Shown here in pieces: positions 1 through 6,307 of a stretch of 8,967 nt of DNA (positions are counted from its first letter, which is position 1; the number at the start of each line of letters is the position of its first letter). Source of the stretch: Methylacidiphilum sp. Its GTDB lineage: Bacteria > Verrucomicrobiota > Verrucomicrobiia > CAIQCK01. Under the pieces are notes generated by a model. That model was not told the origin of the DNA and searched no databases. It saw nothing but the letters and a program-made list of their open reading frames with translations. The DNA is taken from assembly GCA_020718125.1 (NCBI GenBank), contig DYDC01000094.1, forward strand, positions 1-8,967. The letters run 5' to 3'. Position numbers and translations under genes: made by a program.

Positions 1-56
1 TTCTCGTCCGTCCCTCCGGGACTTGATCGTGGTGCGTGTGTCAAGTTGCGCCCGCC
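1..56. repeat. Interspersed REP-like repeat, copy 1 (may continue left of the window)
   Basis: Bases 1-56 match 6311-6366 at 53 of 56 positions. The differences are three C/T transitions, at positions 17, 33 and 46. The unit contains a short hairpin, GTCCC-TCC-GGGAC (10-22), followed by a CTTGA (22-26) / TCAAG (41-45) dyad. The three substitutions fall in loops or outside the stems. The copy begins at the first base of the window, so its true left end is unknown. It sits 60 bp upstream of the oxidoreductase start codon. Confidence 0.85.
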
Positions 57-80
57 GTCGCGCGGCGAAAACCAAAAACC

Positions 81-108
81 TTGCGCTGGCACGCATCGTT
101 GGCATAAT
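81..108 (+). promoter_or_regulatory. Predicted sigma70-like promoter of the oxidoreductase gene
   Basis: A TTGCGC hexamer (81-86) and a CATAAT hexamer (103-108) are separated by 16 bp. Only 8 nt separate the -10 element from the ATG at 117, and there is no Shine-Dalgarno sequence. If this promoter is real, the transcript would be almost leaderless. It is predicted by eye only. Confidence 0.5.
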
Positions 109-116
109 GCGCACCC

Positions 117-1109
117 ATGATGAAACTCCGTTGCATCCACGTTGGTGTCGGCGGCCGAGGCGCCTGGCCGATCAAACTGTTTGCGAACCGCCAGGATTTC
201 GAGTCGGTGGCGTTCGTGGACGTGAAGGCCGAGAACATCGCCGCCGTGCGCGCCCTCAATCCCGCCCTGCCCGAATCGCGCTGCTTCACCCGCATGGAAG
301 ACGCGCTGGAGAAGGTCGAGACCGACGCCGTCATCATCATCACCCCGCCGCCGTTGCACACCCAGCAGTGCCTCGCCGCCATCCGCGCCGGCAAACACGT
401 GCTCGTGGAGAAGCCGTTCACCCTCACGCTGTCCGAGGCGCGCCAGGTCATGGCCGAGGCCGACAAGCGCGGCGTCAAGCTCTGCGTCGGCCAGCAGGCG
501 CTCTACAATGGCGGCAACGCCACCATCGCGCGGCTCGTCACGCAGCGCGCCTACGGCCGCGCCGGCACGGGCCTGATGGTCAAGTATGGCTGGCGGCCGA
601 AGGTGCGCCACTCCGGCACGATGAAGCATTCCTACGTCTGGGAACGCGCCGTCCACGACCTCGACACGCTGCGCGCGGTCTTCGGCGAGGAGGTCAAGCG
701 CGTGTCGGCGATCTCGTTCAACCCGCCGTGGAGCCCCTACGCGCACGGCGCAGGCAACCACGCGTGGCTGGAGTTTGAGAGCGGCGCGGTATGCGGCTAC
801 TCGTGCTCGTTCGCGACCTGCGGGCCGGGCTGGGACCTGCGCGTGGACTGCGAGCAGGCCTCCGTCATCGAGGCAAACAAGGACAAGCAGGTCCATATCT
901 GGAAACCCGGCGCGAAAGAGCCGGAGAAGATCGGCTGGGACACCGGCCCAAACGCCGAGGCCATCATCCTTGACGGCTGGATGAAATACGTCAAGGAAGG
1001 CGTCGAGCCGCGCTTCGGTGGTCACGAGAACCTTAAGACCCTTGCGCTCTGCGAGGCGTTCGGCGTCTCCTCCGACACCGGCCGCATCGTCGAACCGGCG
1101 AAGCTGTAG
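117..1109 (+). CDS. Gfo/Idh/MocA-family NAD(P)-dependent oxidoreductase
   Basis: This is a 330-aa soluble oxidoreductase, close to the usual family length of about 330-400 aa. The N-terminal Rossmann fold shows the dinucleotide motif GVGGRG (residues 10-15). An aspartate at residue 35, at the expected end of the second strand, is compatible with NAD(H) preference. The family's EKP motif is at residues 98-100 in the context GKHVLVEKPF; its lysine (K99) is the conserved catalytic/cofactor residue. The second conserved site, HxxD (H180, D183), lies in the C-terminal alpha/beta domain. These enzymes oxidise or reduce sugars, inositols and related alcohols, but the substrate cannot be read from the sequence. 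Two ATGs are adjacent (117 and 120), and either could be the start. There is no Shine-Dalgarno sequence. The gene stands alone, with 153 bp before the next gene, so its context does not narrow its role. Confidence 0.93.
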   Translation: MMKLRCIHVGVGGRGAWPIKLFANRQDFESVAFVDVKAENIAAVRALNPALPESRCFTRMEDALEKVETDAVIIITPPPLHTQQCLAAIRAGKHVLVEKPFTLTLSEARQVMAEADKRGVKLCVGQQALYNGGNATIARLVTQRAYGRAGTGLMVKYGWRPKVRHSGTMKHSYVWERAVHDLDTLRAVFGEEVKRVSAISFNPPWSPYAHGAGNHAWLEFESGAVCGYSCSFATCGPGWDLRVDCEQASVIEANKDKQVHIWKPGAKEPEKIGWDTGPNAEAIILDGWMKYVKEGVEPRFGGHENLKTLALCEAFGVSSDTGRIVEPAKL

Positions 1110-1153
1110 GATGGCCCACGAAGCCGCGTTGACGGCGTGGCGCGAAACATCGC

Positions 1154-1182
1154 TTGTGCCTGTGCCGGCTGCGCTCTATTTT
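1154..1182 (+). promoter_or_regulatory. Predicted promoter of the SYLF-domain gene
   Basis: TTGTGC (1154-1159) and TATTTT (1177-1182) are separated by 17 bp. The predicted start site near 1189 would give a leader of about 74 nt. The leader ends in an AGAGGA ribosome-binding site (1252-1257), 5 nt before the ATG. It also contains a small GGCACA (1208-1213) / TGTGCC (1231-1236) dyad. This is a visual prediction. Confidence 0.4.
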
Positions 1183-1262
1183 GGGCCAACAGACTGGCTG
1201 TAGGCCGGGCACACAAGGAAATTAGCAGGCTGTGCCATAGAAACCCGAAAGAGAGGAATACC

Positions 1263-1805
1263 ATGAAGAAACTCGTATTGTGGCCGGCAGTGGCGCTGGC
1301 GTTTACACTGGCAGGCGCGGATCGCGTAGCAGCGGTGACGGAATCGGAAAAGGAAGCGCAGGATGTGGTCGCGTCGTTCCTCAAGAACGATCCAAGCTTG
1401 AAACAGTTTTTTGCCACCTGCGCGGGTTACGCCGTGTTTCCCGAGGTGACCAAGGGCGCTGTGGGCATCGGGGGCGCGCAGGGCGGTGGGTTCGTTTATG
1501 AGAAAAACGTGCTCATCGGCAAGTCGAAGCTGACGCAGGTGACACTGGGGTGGGCGCTGGGCTGGCAGTCGTATGCGGAGTTGATCTTTTTCGAGACCGC
1601 CGACGCGCTTAACCAGTTCAAGAAGAGCGAGACAGTGCTTGCCGCGCAACTCAGCGCCGTGGCGGCAGCCGACGGAGCCGCGGCCAAGGCAAACTATAAG
1701 CTCGGCTTGGCGGTCTTCACCATGACCAAGGGCGGACTGATGTTTGAAGCCAGCGTCGGCGGCCAGAAGTTCCGGTTTACGCCGCTCGCAGTAGCGCCCC
1801 GCTAA
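1263..1805 (+). CDS. Secreted SYLF-domain (Ysc84-like) lipid-binding protein
   Basis: This 180-aa protein begins with a typical Sec signal peptide: MKK, a hydrophobic stretch, and a likely signal peptidase I site after VAA near residue 24. The mature part is one SYLF domain. It has the helical start ESEKEAQDVVASFLKND, the CAGYAVFPEVTKGAVGIGG glycine-rich segment, GGGFVYEK, a GWALGWQSYAELIFF strand and the closing TKGGLMFEASVGGQKFRF. SYLF proteins bind phosphoinositides in eukaryotes; the bacterial members are periplasmic or secreted and poorly understood. The ATG at 1263 is chosen because AGAGGA lies 5 nt upstream and the signal peptide starts there. A longer in-frame reading back to 1137 adds an implausible Cys/Ala-rich leader. 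The stop is immediately followed by the broken end of an opposite-strand gene. Confidence 0.88.
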   Translation: MKKLVLWPAVALAFTLAGADRVAAVTESEKEAQDVVASFLKNDPSLKQFFATCAGYAVFPEVTKGAVGIGGAQGGGFVYEKNVLIGKSKLTQVTLGWALGWQSYAELIFFETADALNQFKKSETVLAAQLSAVAAADGAAAKANYKLGLAVFTMTKGGLMFEASVGGQKFRFTPLAVAPR

Positions 1806-1829
1806 CGCGCGACCACTGCGCCGTCGAAG

Positions 1830-2135
1830 GCGGTAGCGCCACGGGTAATCACCCGCCGCCAACGGCGCGTGGCGCGTATGGACCGGCCACGGATGGTTCG
1901 CGACCGTGACCGCGTCGCTGAAGTCCCGCTTCCGCGCCCACTGCACGGTGTAGCTGGCGGCTTCGCCCTCATGAATCCACGTCAGCGACGGCGGGTTCAG
2001 CCGCACGCTCGCGCCGTCGGCCGGCCGGCAGCCCCACTCGCCGGCCCGCGGTGCGCGGTCGGAAATCCGCGGCTCGGCGGCCGACATCAGGAAACTCGAT
2101 GAGAAAAGGACCAGCAGGCTCAGGTGGAATTTCAT
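1830..2135 (-). pseudogene. Truncated 5' part of a heparinase II/III-like (DUF4962-type) gene
   Basis: Read on the minus strand from the ATG at 2135, about 102 codons look like the start of a secreted polysaccharide lyase. There is a signal peptide (MKFHLSLLVLFSSSFLMSAA), then a stretch with RPADGASVRLNPPSLTWIH, YTVQWARKRDFSDAV and AAGDYPWRYR. That is the fibronectin-like N-terminal domain of DUF4962/heparinase II/III proteins as I recall the family. Recognition stops near 1830. A one-base slip there would read FDGAVVAR and then a stop at 1802-1804, exactly at the end of the SYLF gene. Intact family members are several hundred residues long, so the catalytic alpha/alpha toroid is missing. The zero-frame stays open much further, but only as antisense of the SYLF gene. 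I infer deletion or rearrangement; an assembly join is the alternative. Confidence 0.7.
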
Positions 2136-2143
2136 CGCGGGCG

Positions 2144-2172
2144 ATACTTTCGCAGAACCCGGCTCCGCGTAA
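2144..2172 (-). promoter_or_regulatory. Predicted promoter of the truncated heparinase-like gene
   Basis: On the minus strand, TTACGC (2172-2167) and AAGTAT (2149-2144) are 17 bp apart. The -10-like element ends 8 nt before the ATG at 2135, and no Shine-Dalgarno sequence is visible. The hexamers are weak matches. The spacing, which mirrors that of three other genes here, is the main argument. Confidence 0.3.
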
Positions 2173-2225
2173 GAATGAACCGGGCGGCGGTCAAAATCTC
2201 GCGTGCGCACGGCCTGTCGGCCGGT

Positions 2226-2231
2226 TATCAT
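2226..2231 (+). promoter_or_regulatory. Predicted -10 element of proC
   Basis: TATCAT lies 7 nt before the proC ATG, so a transcript from it would start at or next to the A of the ATG. A -35 at 17-bp spacing would be GTGCGC (2203-2208), which is a poor match. The prediction rests mainly on the hexamer, its position and the absence of a ribosome-binding site. Confidence 0.35.
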
Positions 2232-2238
2232 CCGCGAC

Positions 2239-3072
2239 ATGGCAAAGGCTTCATCGAGCAGACAACCGTTGGCCATCGCCGTCATCGGCGGCGGCAAGAT
2301 GGGCGCCGCCCTTATCAAAGGCGTGCTTCGCGCCGGGCTGACGACGGCAAAAAGCGTCCACGCCGCCGAACCGGTGGGCGCGCTGCGCGCCGCGCTGGCG
2401 GAGGAAACCGGCGTCCGCGTCACCTCTGACAATGCCGCCGCCGTGCGCGCCGCGCGCGTCGTCATCCTCGCGGTGAAGCCCGACGTGGTGCCGGCCGCGC
2501 TCGCGCAGATCAAGGGCGCTTTCACCAAAGACCATCTTCTTCTGAGCATTGCCGCCGGCGTGACGATCGCGAAACTCGAAGCGGGCCTGCCCGCCGGCGC
2601 CCGCGTCATTCGCGCCATGCCGAACACGCCCGCGCTGGTCGGCGCCGGCGCGGCGTCGTTTGCCGCCGGCAGCGCCGCCACGCGCGACGATGCCTCCGTC
2701 GCACAACACGTTCTCGGCGCGGTCGGCGTCGCGCTGGAGGTTCCCGAGAAGCTGCTGGACGCAGTGACGGGCCTCAGCGGCAGCGGCCCCGCTTACATCT
2801 ACATGGTCATCGAGGCCCTCAGCGACGGCGGCGTGGCGATGGGGCTGCCGCGGGCCGTGGCGACCCGGCTTGCCGCGCAGACGGTGCTCGGCGCCGCGAA
2901 GATGGCGCTCGACACGGGCCTGCATCCCGGCGTGTTGAAGGACCAAGTCACGTCGCCCGGCGGCACGACCATCGAGGGCCTGCACGCCCTCGAAGCCGGC
3001 CGCCTGCGCGCCACGCTCATGCAGGCGGTGAAGGCGGCGACGGAGAAATCGAAGCTGCTCGGCGGAAAGTAA
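2239..3072 (+). CDS. proC: Pyrroline-5-carboxylate reductase
   Basis: This is the final enzyme of proline synthesis: it reduces 1-pyrroline-5-carboxylate to L-proline with NAD(P)H in the cytoplasm. At 277 aa it is about the normal length of 265-280. The Rossmann motif is IGGGKMG (residues 16-22), followed by ILAVKPDVV at the next strand crossing and RAMPNTPALVGAG in the middle. The helical dimerisation/substrate domain contains TGLSGSGPAYIYMVIEAL. The family signature DQVTSPGGTTIEGLHALE lies near the C-terminus. The ATG at 2239 is preferred over the in-frame upstream codon at 2203 because residues before MAKASSSRQP are not family-like and a -10 element ends 7 nt upstream. It is divergent from the heparinase remnant. 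The gene is complete, with every key motif intact. Confidence 0.96.
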   Translation: MAKASSSRQPLAIAVIGGGKMGAALIKGVLRAGLTTAKSVHAAEPVGALRAALAEETGVRVTSDNAAAVRAARVVILAVKPDVVPAALAQIKGAFTKDHLLLSIAAGVTIAKLEAGLPAGARVIRAMPNTPALVGAGAASFAAGSAATRDDASVAQHVLGAVGVALEVPEKLLDAVTGLSGSGPAYIYMVIEALSDGGVAMGLPRAVATRLAAQTVLGAAKMALDTGLHPGVLKDQVTSPGGTTIEGLHALEAGRLRATLMQAVKAATEKSKLLGGK

Positions 3073-3086
3073 ACGCGAAAGGAGTC

Positions 3087-3130
3087 ATTCGTGATTGGCA
3101 ACTGACAACCCGGCGGCATCAATCACGAAT
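3087..3130. repeat. 11-bp perfect inverted repeat between proC and the sigma-factor gene
   Basis: ATTCGTGATTG (3087-3097) and CAATCACGAAT (3120-3130) are exact reverse complements with a 22-nt spacer. The dyad starts 14 bp after the proC stop, and its right arm ends 7 nt before the sigma-factor GTG. There is no T-run after it, so it is not a classic terminator. It could be an operator, an RNA stem masking translation initiation of the sigma gene, or a remnant of a dispersed repeat. Confidence 0.6.
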
Positions 3131-3137
3131 AACGACC

Positions 3138-3614
3138 GTGGCTCAACGCGACTTCATCAGCGCGGTGCGCGAGCACCAGCCGAAGCTCCACCGGACGGCG
3201 TGTTTCCTCGCCGGCGACCGGCGGGAGGGCGGCGAGTTGTTGCAGGACACGCTGCTGAAGGCGTGGCTGGGCTGGGACGAATCCGCGGCCCGCGACCCGA
3301 TGTATCCGTGGCTCTGCGGCATCCTGGCCCGGTGCCGCGAACAGCGCCAGCGCGGGCAAAAAGCTTCCGCGACAAAGGCGATGGCCGCTTTGCCGTCCGA
3401 TTCGCAGACGGCGTTGCTGTGGGAACTGGTGGGGAGCCTGCCGCCAAGACCGCGCGAGGTCTTCGTGCTGCGTTACGCCGAGGAGATGAACGTCGAACAG
3501 ATCGCCGAGGCGCTTGGCGAAACGCCCGCCACGGTCAGGTCGCGTTTGGGCGAAGCGCACGCGCAGGTTGGCGAGAGACTTCGCCGCGCCGGCATCGGGA
3601 AACCCCGCCCGTGA
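3138..3614 (+). CDS. ECF-type RNA polymerase sigma factor
   Basis: This 158-aa protein has the two-domain layout of extracytoplasmic-function sigma factors. Region 2 is at about residues 5-75 (FISAVREHQPKLHRTACFL, then DRREGGELLQDTLLKAW, then YPWLCGILARCREQRQRG). Region 4 is at about residues 92-150 (LPPRPREVFVLRYAEEMNVEQIAEALGETPATVRSRLGEAH, with the helix-turn-helix in its second half). Region 2.2 is a little degenerate: EGGELLQDT replaces the common EDLVQET form. It would direct RNA polymerase to a small regulon in response to an envelope or cytoplasmic signal. It starts at GTG, with no clear Shine-Dalgarno sequence, just after an inverted repeat. Its stop overlaps the start of the next gene (GTGA), which points to translational coupling with a cognate anti-sigma factor. 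The regulon and autoregulation cannot be read from the sequence. Confidence 0.92.
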   Translation: MAQRDFISAVREHQPKLHRTACFLAGDRREGGELLQDTLLKAWLGWDESAARDPMYPWLCGILARCREQRQRGQKASATKAMAALPSDSQTALLWELVGSLPPRPREVFVLRYAEEMNVEQIAEALGETPATVRSRLGEAHAQVGERLRRAGIGKPRP

Positions 3615-4627
3615 ACTGCAAGGAAGCCCAACTCCAGACCCTGCAACTGGCCGAAGCCCGCCCATCGGCCGAACTGATCGCGCACGCGCGCACTTGTAAA
3701 GGATGCCGGCGCGTGTTGGAGGAAATGCTCCAGCACCAGGTGTGGCTGCGCCGCCAGTTCGCCGAGGTTTCCGCCCGTCTGCTGGCCGAGGCGCCGACGG
3801 TGACCGAGGTCATGCTGCGCGACCGGCTCCAGCGTCTGCCGCCGCCATCGCGCGCCCGGCCGATGGCATGGGCCGCTGCGCTGGCTTTGTCGGTGGCCGT
3901 GGCCGGCGCGACCGGCTGGTATCTCAAGACCCACGGCAAATCCGGGCCGCAACAAGCCGCGTCCGCCGTGTCAAAGAAGACCGCGACCAACGCCGTCGCT
4001 CGCGCTGGCGAGAAGTTGCGCGCGGCAGCGGCCAGGGCTGGTGTTTCCAAGCCGAAGGCCAAACCGAAACAGAAACCGAGGAAGACGGCGAAAGGCGATG
4101 AGTTCGACCCAGACGCGCCGGGCAAGAGCCTCAAGCCCCAGCCCAGCCCCGACGATGCGGCGGTGGTGAAAACGCCCACGGCCGCCGGCGGCGCCCCGGC
4201 TCCCGCGCAAGCGGCCATGACACAGCCCCCGTCTTCGGAGCCGCGCTCGTTTGCGTTTGCGCCGACGGATGCGATCCCGACGGCCGGCGGCAACGTGGCC
4301 GTGACGGCGCAGCAGGCCGCAGACGGCAGCCCGGGCATCTCGGTCGCAATGAACCTCCACGGCCTCGCCGCGGAGGCGGCCTACACCATTGTCGGCGCGG
4401 ATGCCTCGGACCAGCGCGTGGTGCTCGCGGATGTGATCACCGACGCCAACGGCTCGGCCACGACACCGCTGGCCACCGGCACGCTGCCCGGCGCGTCGTG
4501 GTCCGACGCGATGGCGGGCACCGGCTCGCCCGGCTGGCTGCGCCAGTTGACCGTGCTCGACGCGGCGGGCAACACCGTGCTGACAGTCTCCCAAAGCCCG
4601 AAAACGCCCGCACAGCCCGTCCCATGA
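3611..4627 (+). CDS. Membrane anti-sigma factor with N-terminal zinc-finger-like (ZAS/zf-HC2) motif and long extracytoplasmic region
   Basis: This is a 338-aa protein. The N-terminal cytoplasmic domain carries C3, H25, C29 and C32, the C-x21-H-x3-C-x2-C arrangement of zinc anti-sigma domains that clamp ECF sigma factors. A single membrane helix follows at about residues 85-105 (MAWAAALALSVAVAGATGWYL). A Lys/Ala/Pro-rich linker of roughly 100 residues comes next (KPKAKPKQKPRKTAK, PAPAQAAMTQPPSSEP). A C-terminal domain of about 120 residues (GISVAMNLHGLAAEAAYTIV, VVLADVITDANGSATTPL, QLTVLDAAGNTVLTV) looks like a small beta-sandwich that I cannot assign to a named family. The predicted topology is N-in/C-out, so the C-terminus could sense an envelope signal. 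GTG at 3611 is chosen because it overlaps the sigma stop as GTGA and begins the domain. An upstream open stretch in this frame is antigene shadow of the sigma gene. Confidence 0.85.
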   Translation: MNCKEAQLQTLQLAEARPSAELIAHARTCKGCRRVLEEMLQHQVWLRRQFAEVSARLLAEAPTVTEVMLRDRLQRLPPPSRARPMAWAAALALSVAVAGATGWYLKTHGKSGPQQAASAVSKKTATNAVARAGEKLRAAAARAGVSKPKAKPKQKPRKTAKGDEFDPDAPGKSLKPQPSPDDAAVVKTPTAAGGAPAPAQAAMTQPPSSEPRSFAFAPTDAIPTAGGNVAVTAQQAADGSPGISVAMNLHGLAAEAAYTIVGADASDQRVVLADVITDANGSATTPLATGTLPGASWSDAMAGTGSPGWLRQLTVLDAAGNTVLTVSQSPKTPAQPVP

Positions 4628-4637
4628 CACCAAGCGC

Positions 4638-4679
4638 TTCGGCGCCACCCCACCGCCGCGCCTGAAGGCCTTCGGTTTT
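4638..4679 (+). terminator. Possible weak terminator after the anti-sigma gene
   Basis: GGCGC (4641-4645) pairs with GCGCC (4658-4662), extended by TTC/GAA around one bulged T, with a 12-nt loop. A short TTTT tract (4676-4679) follows only after a further 9 nt. The gap and short tract make it a poor intrinsic terminator. It is the only candidate in the 53-bp space between the convergent genes. Confidence 0.25.
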
Positions 4680-4680
4680 C

Positions 4681-5742
4681 TCAACTCAGCTTCAGCAACT
4701 CCCGCTGCCACGGCAGCAGCACGCCGATGTTCGCCGTGATGTCCGTCGCCAGCGCCTCCAACGCCGCCCGCGTGGCGATCAGCGATGGGGCCAGGCCCAG
4801 TTCGTGGGCGCGCGCGTTGCGCGTTGCTTCGAGTTGGTTCAACCTGTGAAGCACCTCGCGGCTGGGGCGTGTCCACGGACGGCGCGGACCGGTGATACGC
4901 TGGAGCGGCCCGGCCTGCCGGCCACGGTGGACGGCCTCGATCAACCGCCGGCGGCGTTCGGGCTTCATGCGCGGCGGGACGAGGTGATCGAAGTCCCTGT
5001 GGTGCGACGCGGCGTCGGCGATGGCTGCCATCCGTTCGTTATGGATGACGTGGAACGGCGGGCAATCCACCGCCTGCGCTTCCTCTTCGCGCCAGTGCCA
5101 CAACTCGCGCAGGAGACTCAGGCCGGCGCGGTTCAGCGTGGCCCAGCCTTTGACCTGCCATTCCCGGTCGGGATCGCGTTCGCGGTCCACGGCGCTGCGG
5201 CGGATGAGGTCGCTGCAACACTGCCGCAGCCATTCCAGCCGGCCAAGCCGTTCCAGTTCCGCGCGCAGGATGTCGGCGAGCGGTTTCAGATGATGCGTGT
5301 CGGCCATCGCGTAGCGGACCATTTTCTCCGACAGCGGCCGCATCGCCCAGTCCGCCTTCTGCGAGGCTTTTTCCATGTGGACGCTGAAATATTTCTCCAC
5401 CAGCGCGCCGAGGCCGGTCTGCTGGATGCCGACGAGCCGGGCGGCCATGTCAGTGTCGAAGATCGCCGCCGGCACAAACTTCGCCGCGCGCCGCAGCATC
5501 CGCAGGTCGTAATCGGCGCCGTGGAGGATGATCTCCTTGTCCTGGAGCGATTGGAAGACCGGCTGCAGGTCGAGACCGGCCAGCGTGTCCACCAGTTCAT
5601 CGCCGTGCGGATGGCTGACCTGGAGCAGGCAGAGCTTCTCGTAGTAGCAGTGACGGCTGTCGGCCTCGGTATCCACAGCGACCCACGCGGCAGCGCGGAG
5701 TCGTTCCCCGAGGTTGGCGAGCGCTTGAGTTGTGGCGATCAA
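4681..5742 (-). CDS. rnd: Ribonuclease D (DEDDy 3'-5' exoribonuclease with HRDC domain)
   Basis: This is a 3'-5' exoribonuclease that trims tRNA and other stable RNA 3' ends. It is 353 aa from the start chosen here, near the usual 360-380. The DEDDy catalytic set is complete: D24 and E26 (VAVDTEADS), D79 (HGADYDLRML), and Y144 and D148 (YAMADTHHL). The family block KASQKADWAMRPLS precedes the last pair. The second half has an HRDC-type helical domain (LWHWREEEAQAVDCPPFHVIHNERMAAIAD), which binds nucleic acid. The start is uncertain. An in-frame ATG at 5853 adds 37 residues with no family resemblance and lies upstream of a good promoter (TTGCCA-17-ATATAA, 5830-5802). The only common start codon between that promoter and the domain is TTG at 5742, with a partial GGATGAG ribosome-binding site. 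The gene is convergent with the sigma/anti-sigma pair. Confidence 0.9.
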   Translation of the reverse strand: MIATTQALANLGERLRAAAWVAVDTEADSRHCYYEKLCLLQVSHPHGDELVDTLAGLDLQPVFQSLQDKEIILHGADYDLRMLRRAAKFVPAAIFDTDMAARLVGIQQTGLGALVEKYFSVHMEKASQKADWAMRPLSEKMVRYAMADTHHLKPLADILRAELERLGRLEWLRQCCSDLIRRSAVDRERDPDREWQVKGWATLNRAGLSLLRELWHWREEEAQAVDCPPFHVIHNERMAAIADAASHHRDFDHLVPPRMKPERRRRLIEAVHRGRQAGPLQRITGPRRPWTRPSREVLHRLNQLEATRNARAHELGLAPSLIATRAALEALATDITANIGVLLPWQRELLKLS

Positions 5743-5801
5743 AATCGGCGTCTCATCCCGTCGTGTCGGTCGCGGGCGGCAGACGCCGACGGTTTTAACT
5801 T

Positions 5802-5830
5802 TTATATGCCCAAGGACCCGCCGCTGGCAA
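5802..5830 (-). promoter_or_regulatory. Promoter of the ribonuclease D gene
   Basis: On the minus strand, TTGCCA (5830-5825) and ATATAA (5807-5802) are separated by 17 bp, the best sigma70-like match in the window. Transcription would start near 5795, leaving a leader of about 53 nt before the TTG at 5742. It lies inside the reading frame that would begin at ATG 5853, which argues against that start. Confidence 0.6.
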
Positions 5831-5857
5831 GCATCACGTCGCCGGCCGGCCATGCCG

Positions 5858-6019
5858 TCACTTCAATTCCCCATCGAACCACGACTGCGTCTTCTTCCAC
5901 ATCTCCGGCGTATAGACGTGGCCGAGGGCGGGGATGATGATGTTCTCAAACTTCCGCTCCGCCCGATAGAGGCCATAAACCTTCCGGATGACCGGCTCCA
6001 TCTCGCGGATGCCGTCCAT
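5858..6019 (-). pseudogene. C-terminal fragment of an alpha/beta hydrolase (dienelactone hydrolase/acetyl xylan esterase-like)
   Basis: About 53 codons ending at a stop (5860-5858) read GIREMEPVIRKVYGLYRAE, KFENIIIPALGHVYTPEMW and KKTQSWFDGELK. This resembles the end of secreted alpha/beta hydrolases, in which the GH of PALGHVYTPEMW carries the catalytic histidine. The nucleophile and acid residues would lie upstream and are absent. Recognisable protein ends at about 6019. Beyond it come a few unrelated codons and then the transposase remnant. An in-frame ATG at 6040 would give a 60-aa product, but that is unlikely to be a real gene. It is a remnant left by deletion or insertion, and the family assignment is from memory of the motif only. 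Confidence 0.6.
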
Positions 6020-6036
6020 AGTAGAGGTAGTAGGGG

Positions 6037-6294
6037 TCACATCCCCACATCTAACAATTCAGCCATCGCTCTCTCTGCCAGCTTTGCCATATCTCCGCTC
6101 CCCTTCATCCGCCGCTCAAACCGCAACACCCCCATCCCCACCGTCGCGTCATCCATCCCGCCCGCCAACTCCGCAAGCTCCCGCAACTTCATCCCGCACA
6201 GCTTCCGCCCCAGATACAGCACCGCGTCCCGCCCCCAATCTCCATGACGGTCCCGAAACACCTCCCACTTCTCCCACGGGCGGCGTTCCCGGCG
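6037..6294 (-). pseudogene. C-terminal remnant of a RAYT-like (IS200/Y1-type, REP-associated) transposase
   Basis: Eighty-five codons on the minus strand are open from just after a stop (6297-6295) to the stop at 6039-6037. They read RRERRPWEKWEVFRDRHGDW, then GRDAVLYLGRKLCGMKLREL and AELAGGMDDATVGMGVLRF. The middle resembles the DnaA C-terminal helix-turn-helix (LYLxRxLxGxxLxELxxxxGGxDxxTV), a domain found at the end of some REP-associated tyrosine transposases. The catalytic Y1 domain, with its HUH motif and tyrosine, is missing, so this cannot transpose. A REP-like hairpin sits right at the broken 5' edge and a dispersed repeat follows it, which fits the RAYT assignment. GTG at 6261 could begin a 74-aa product, but I consider it non-functional. 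Confidence 0.6.
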
Positions 6295-6307
6295 CTAAAG
6301 TGCCGGG
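6288..6307. repeat. REP-like hairpin
   Basis: Bases 6288-6307 form a nine-pair stem around AA: CCCGGCGCT pairs with AGTGCCGGG, with a single G-T wobble. It sits at the truncated edge of the RAYT-like remnant and 3 bp before the second copy of the interspersed repeat. That is the kind of palindrome RAYT proteins recognise. Confidence 0.55.

Noticed and set aside
23..778. A 251-codon plus-strand open frame overlapping the oxidoreductase
   Set aside because: It is an Arg/His-rich shadow in the wrong frame. The GVGGRG, EKP and HxxD motifs all lie in the frame starting at 117.
1176..2681. A 501-codon minus-strand open frame
   Set aside because: Only 1830-2135 (about 102 codons from an internal ATG) looks like protein. 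The rest is antisense to the SYLF gene and to proC, kept open by high GC.
3095..3610. A 172-codon upstream extension of the anti-sigma frame
   Set aside because: It lies in another frame of the sigma-factor gene and is Arg/Ala-rich without domain features. The GTGA overlap at 3611 and the zinc motif right after it mark the true start.
4804..5937. A 377-codon plus-strand open frame
   Set aside because: It is antisense to RNase D, whose complete DEDDy motif set and HRDC domain make the minus strand the coding one.
5858..6040. The 60-codon minus-strand frame as an intact small gene
   Set aside because: Its content matches the tail of a hydrolase carrying the catalytic histidine region only, and its first codons come from unrelated joining sequence.
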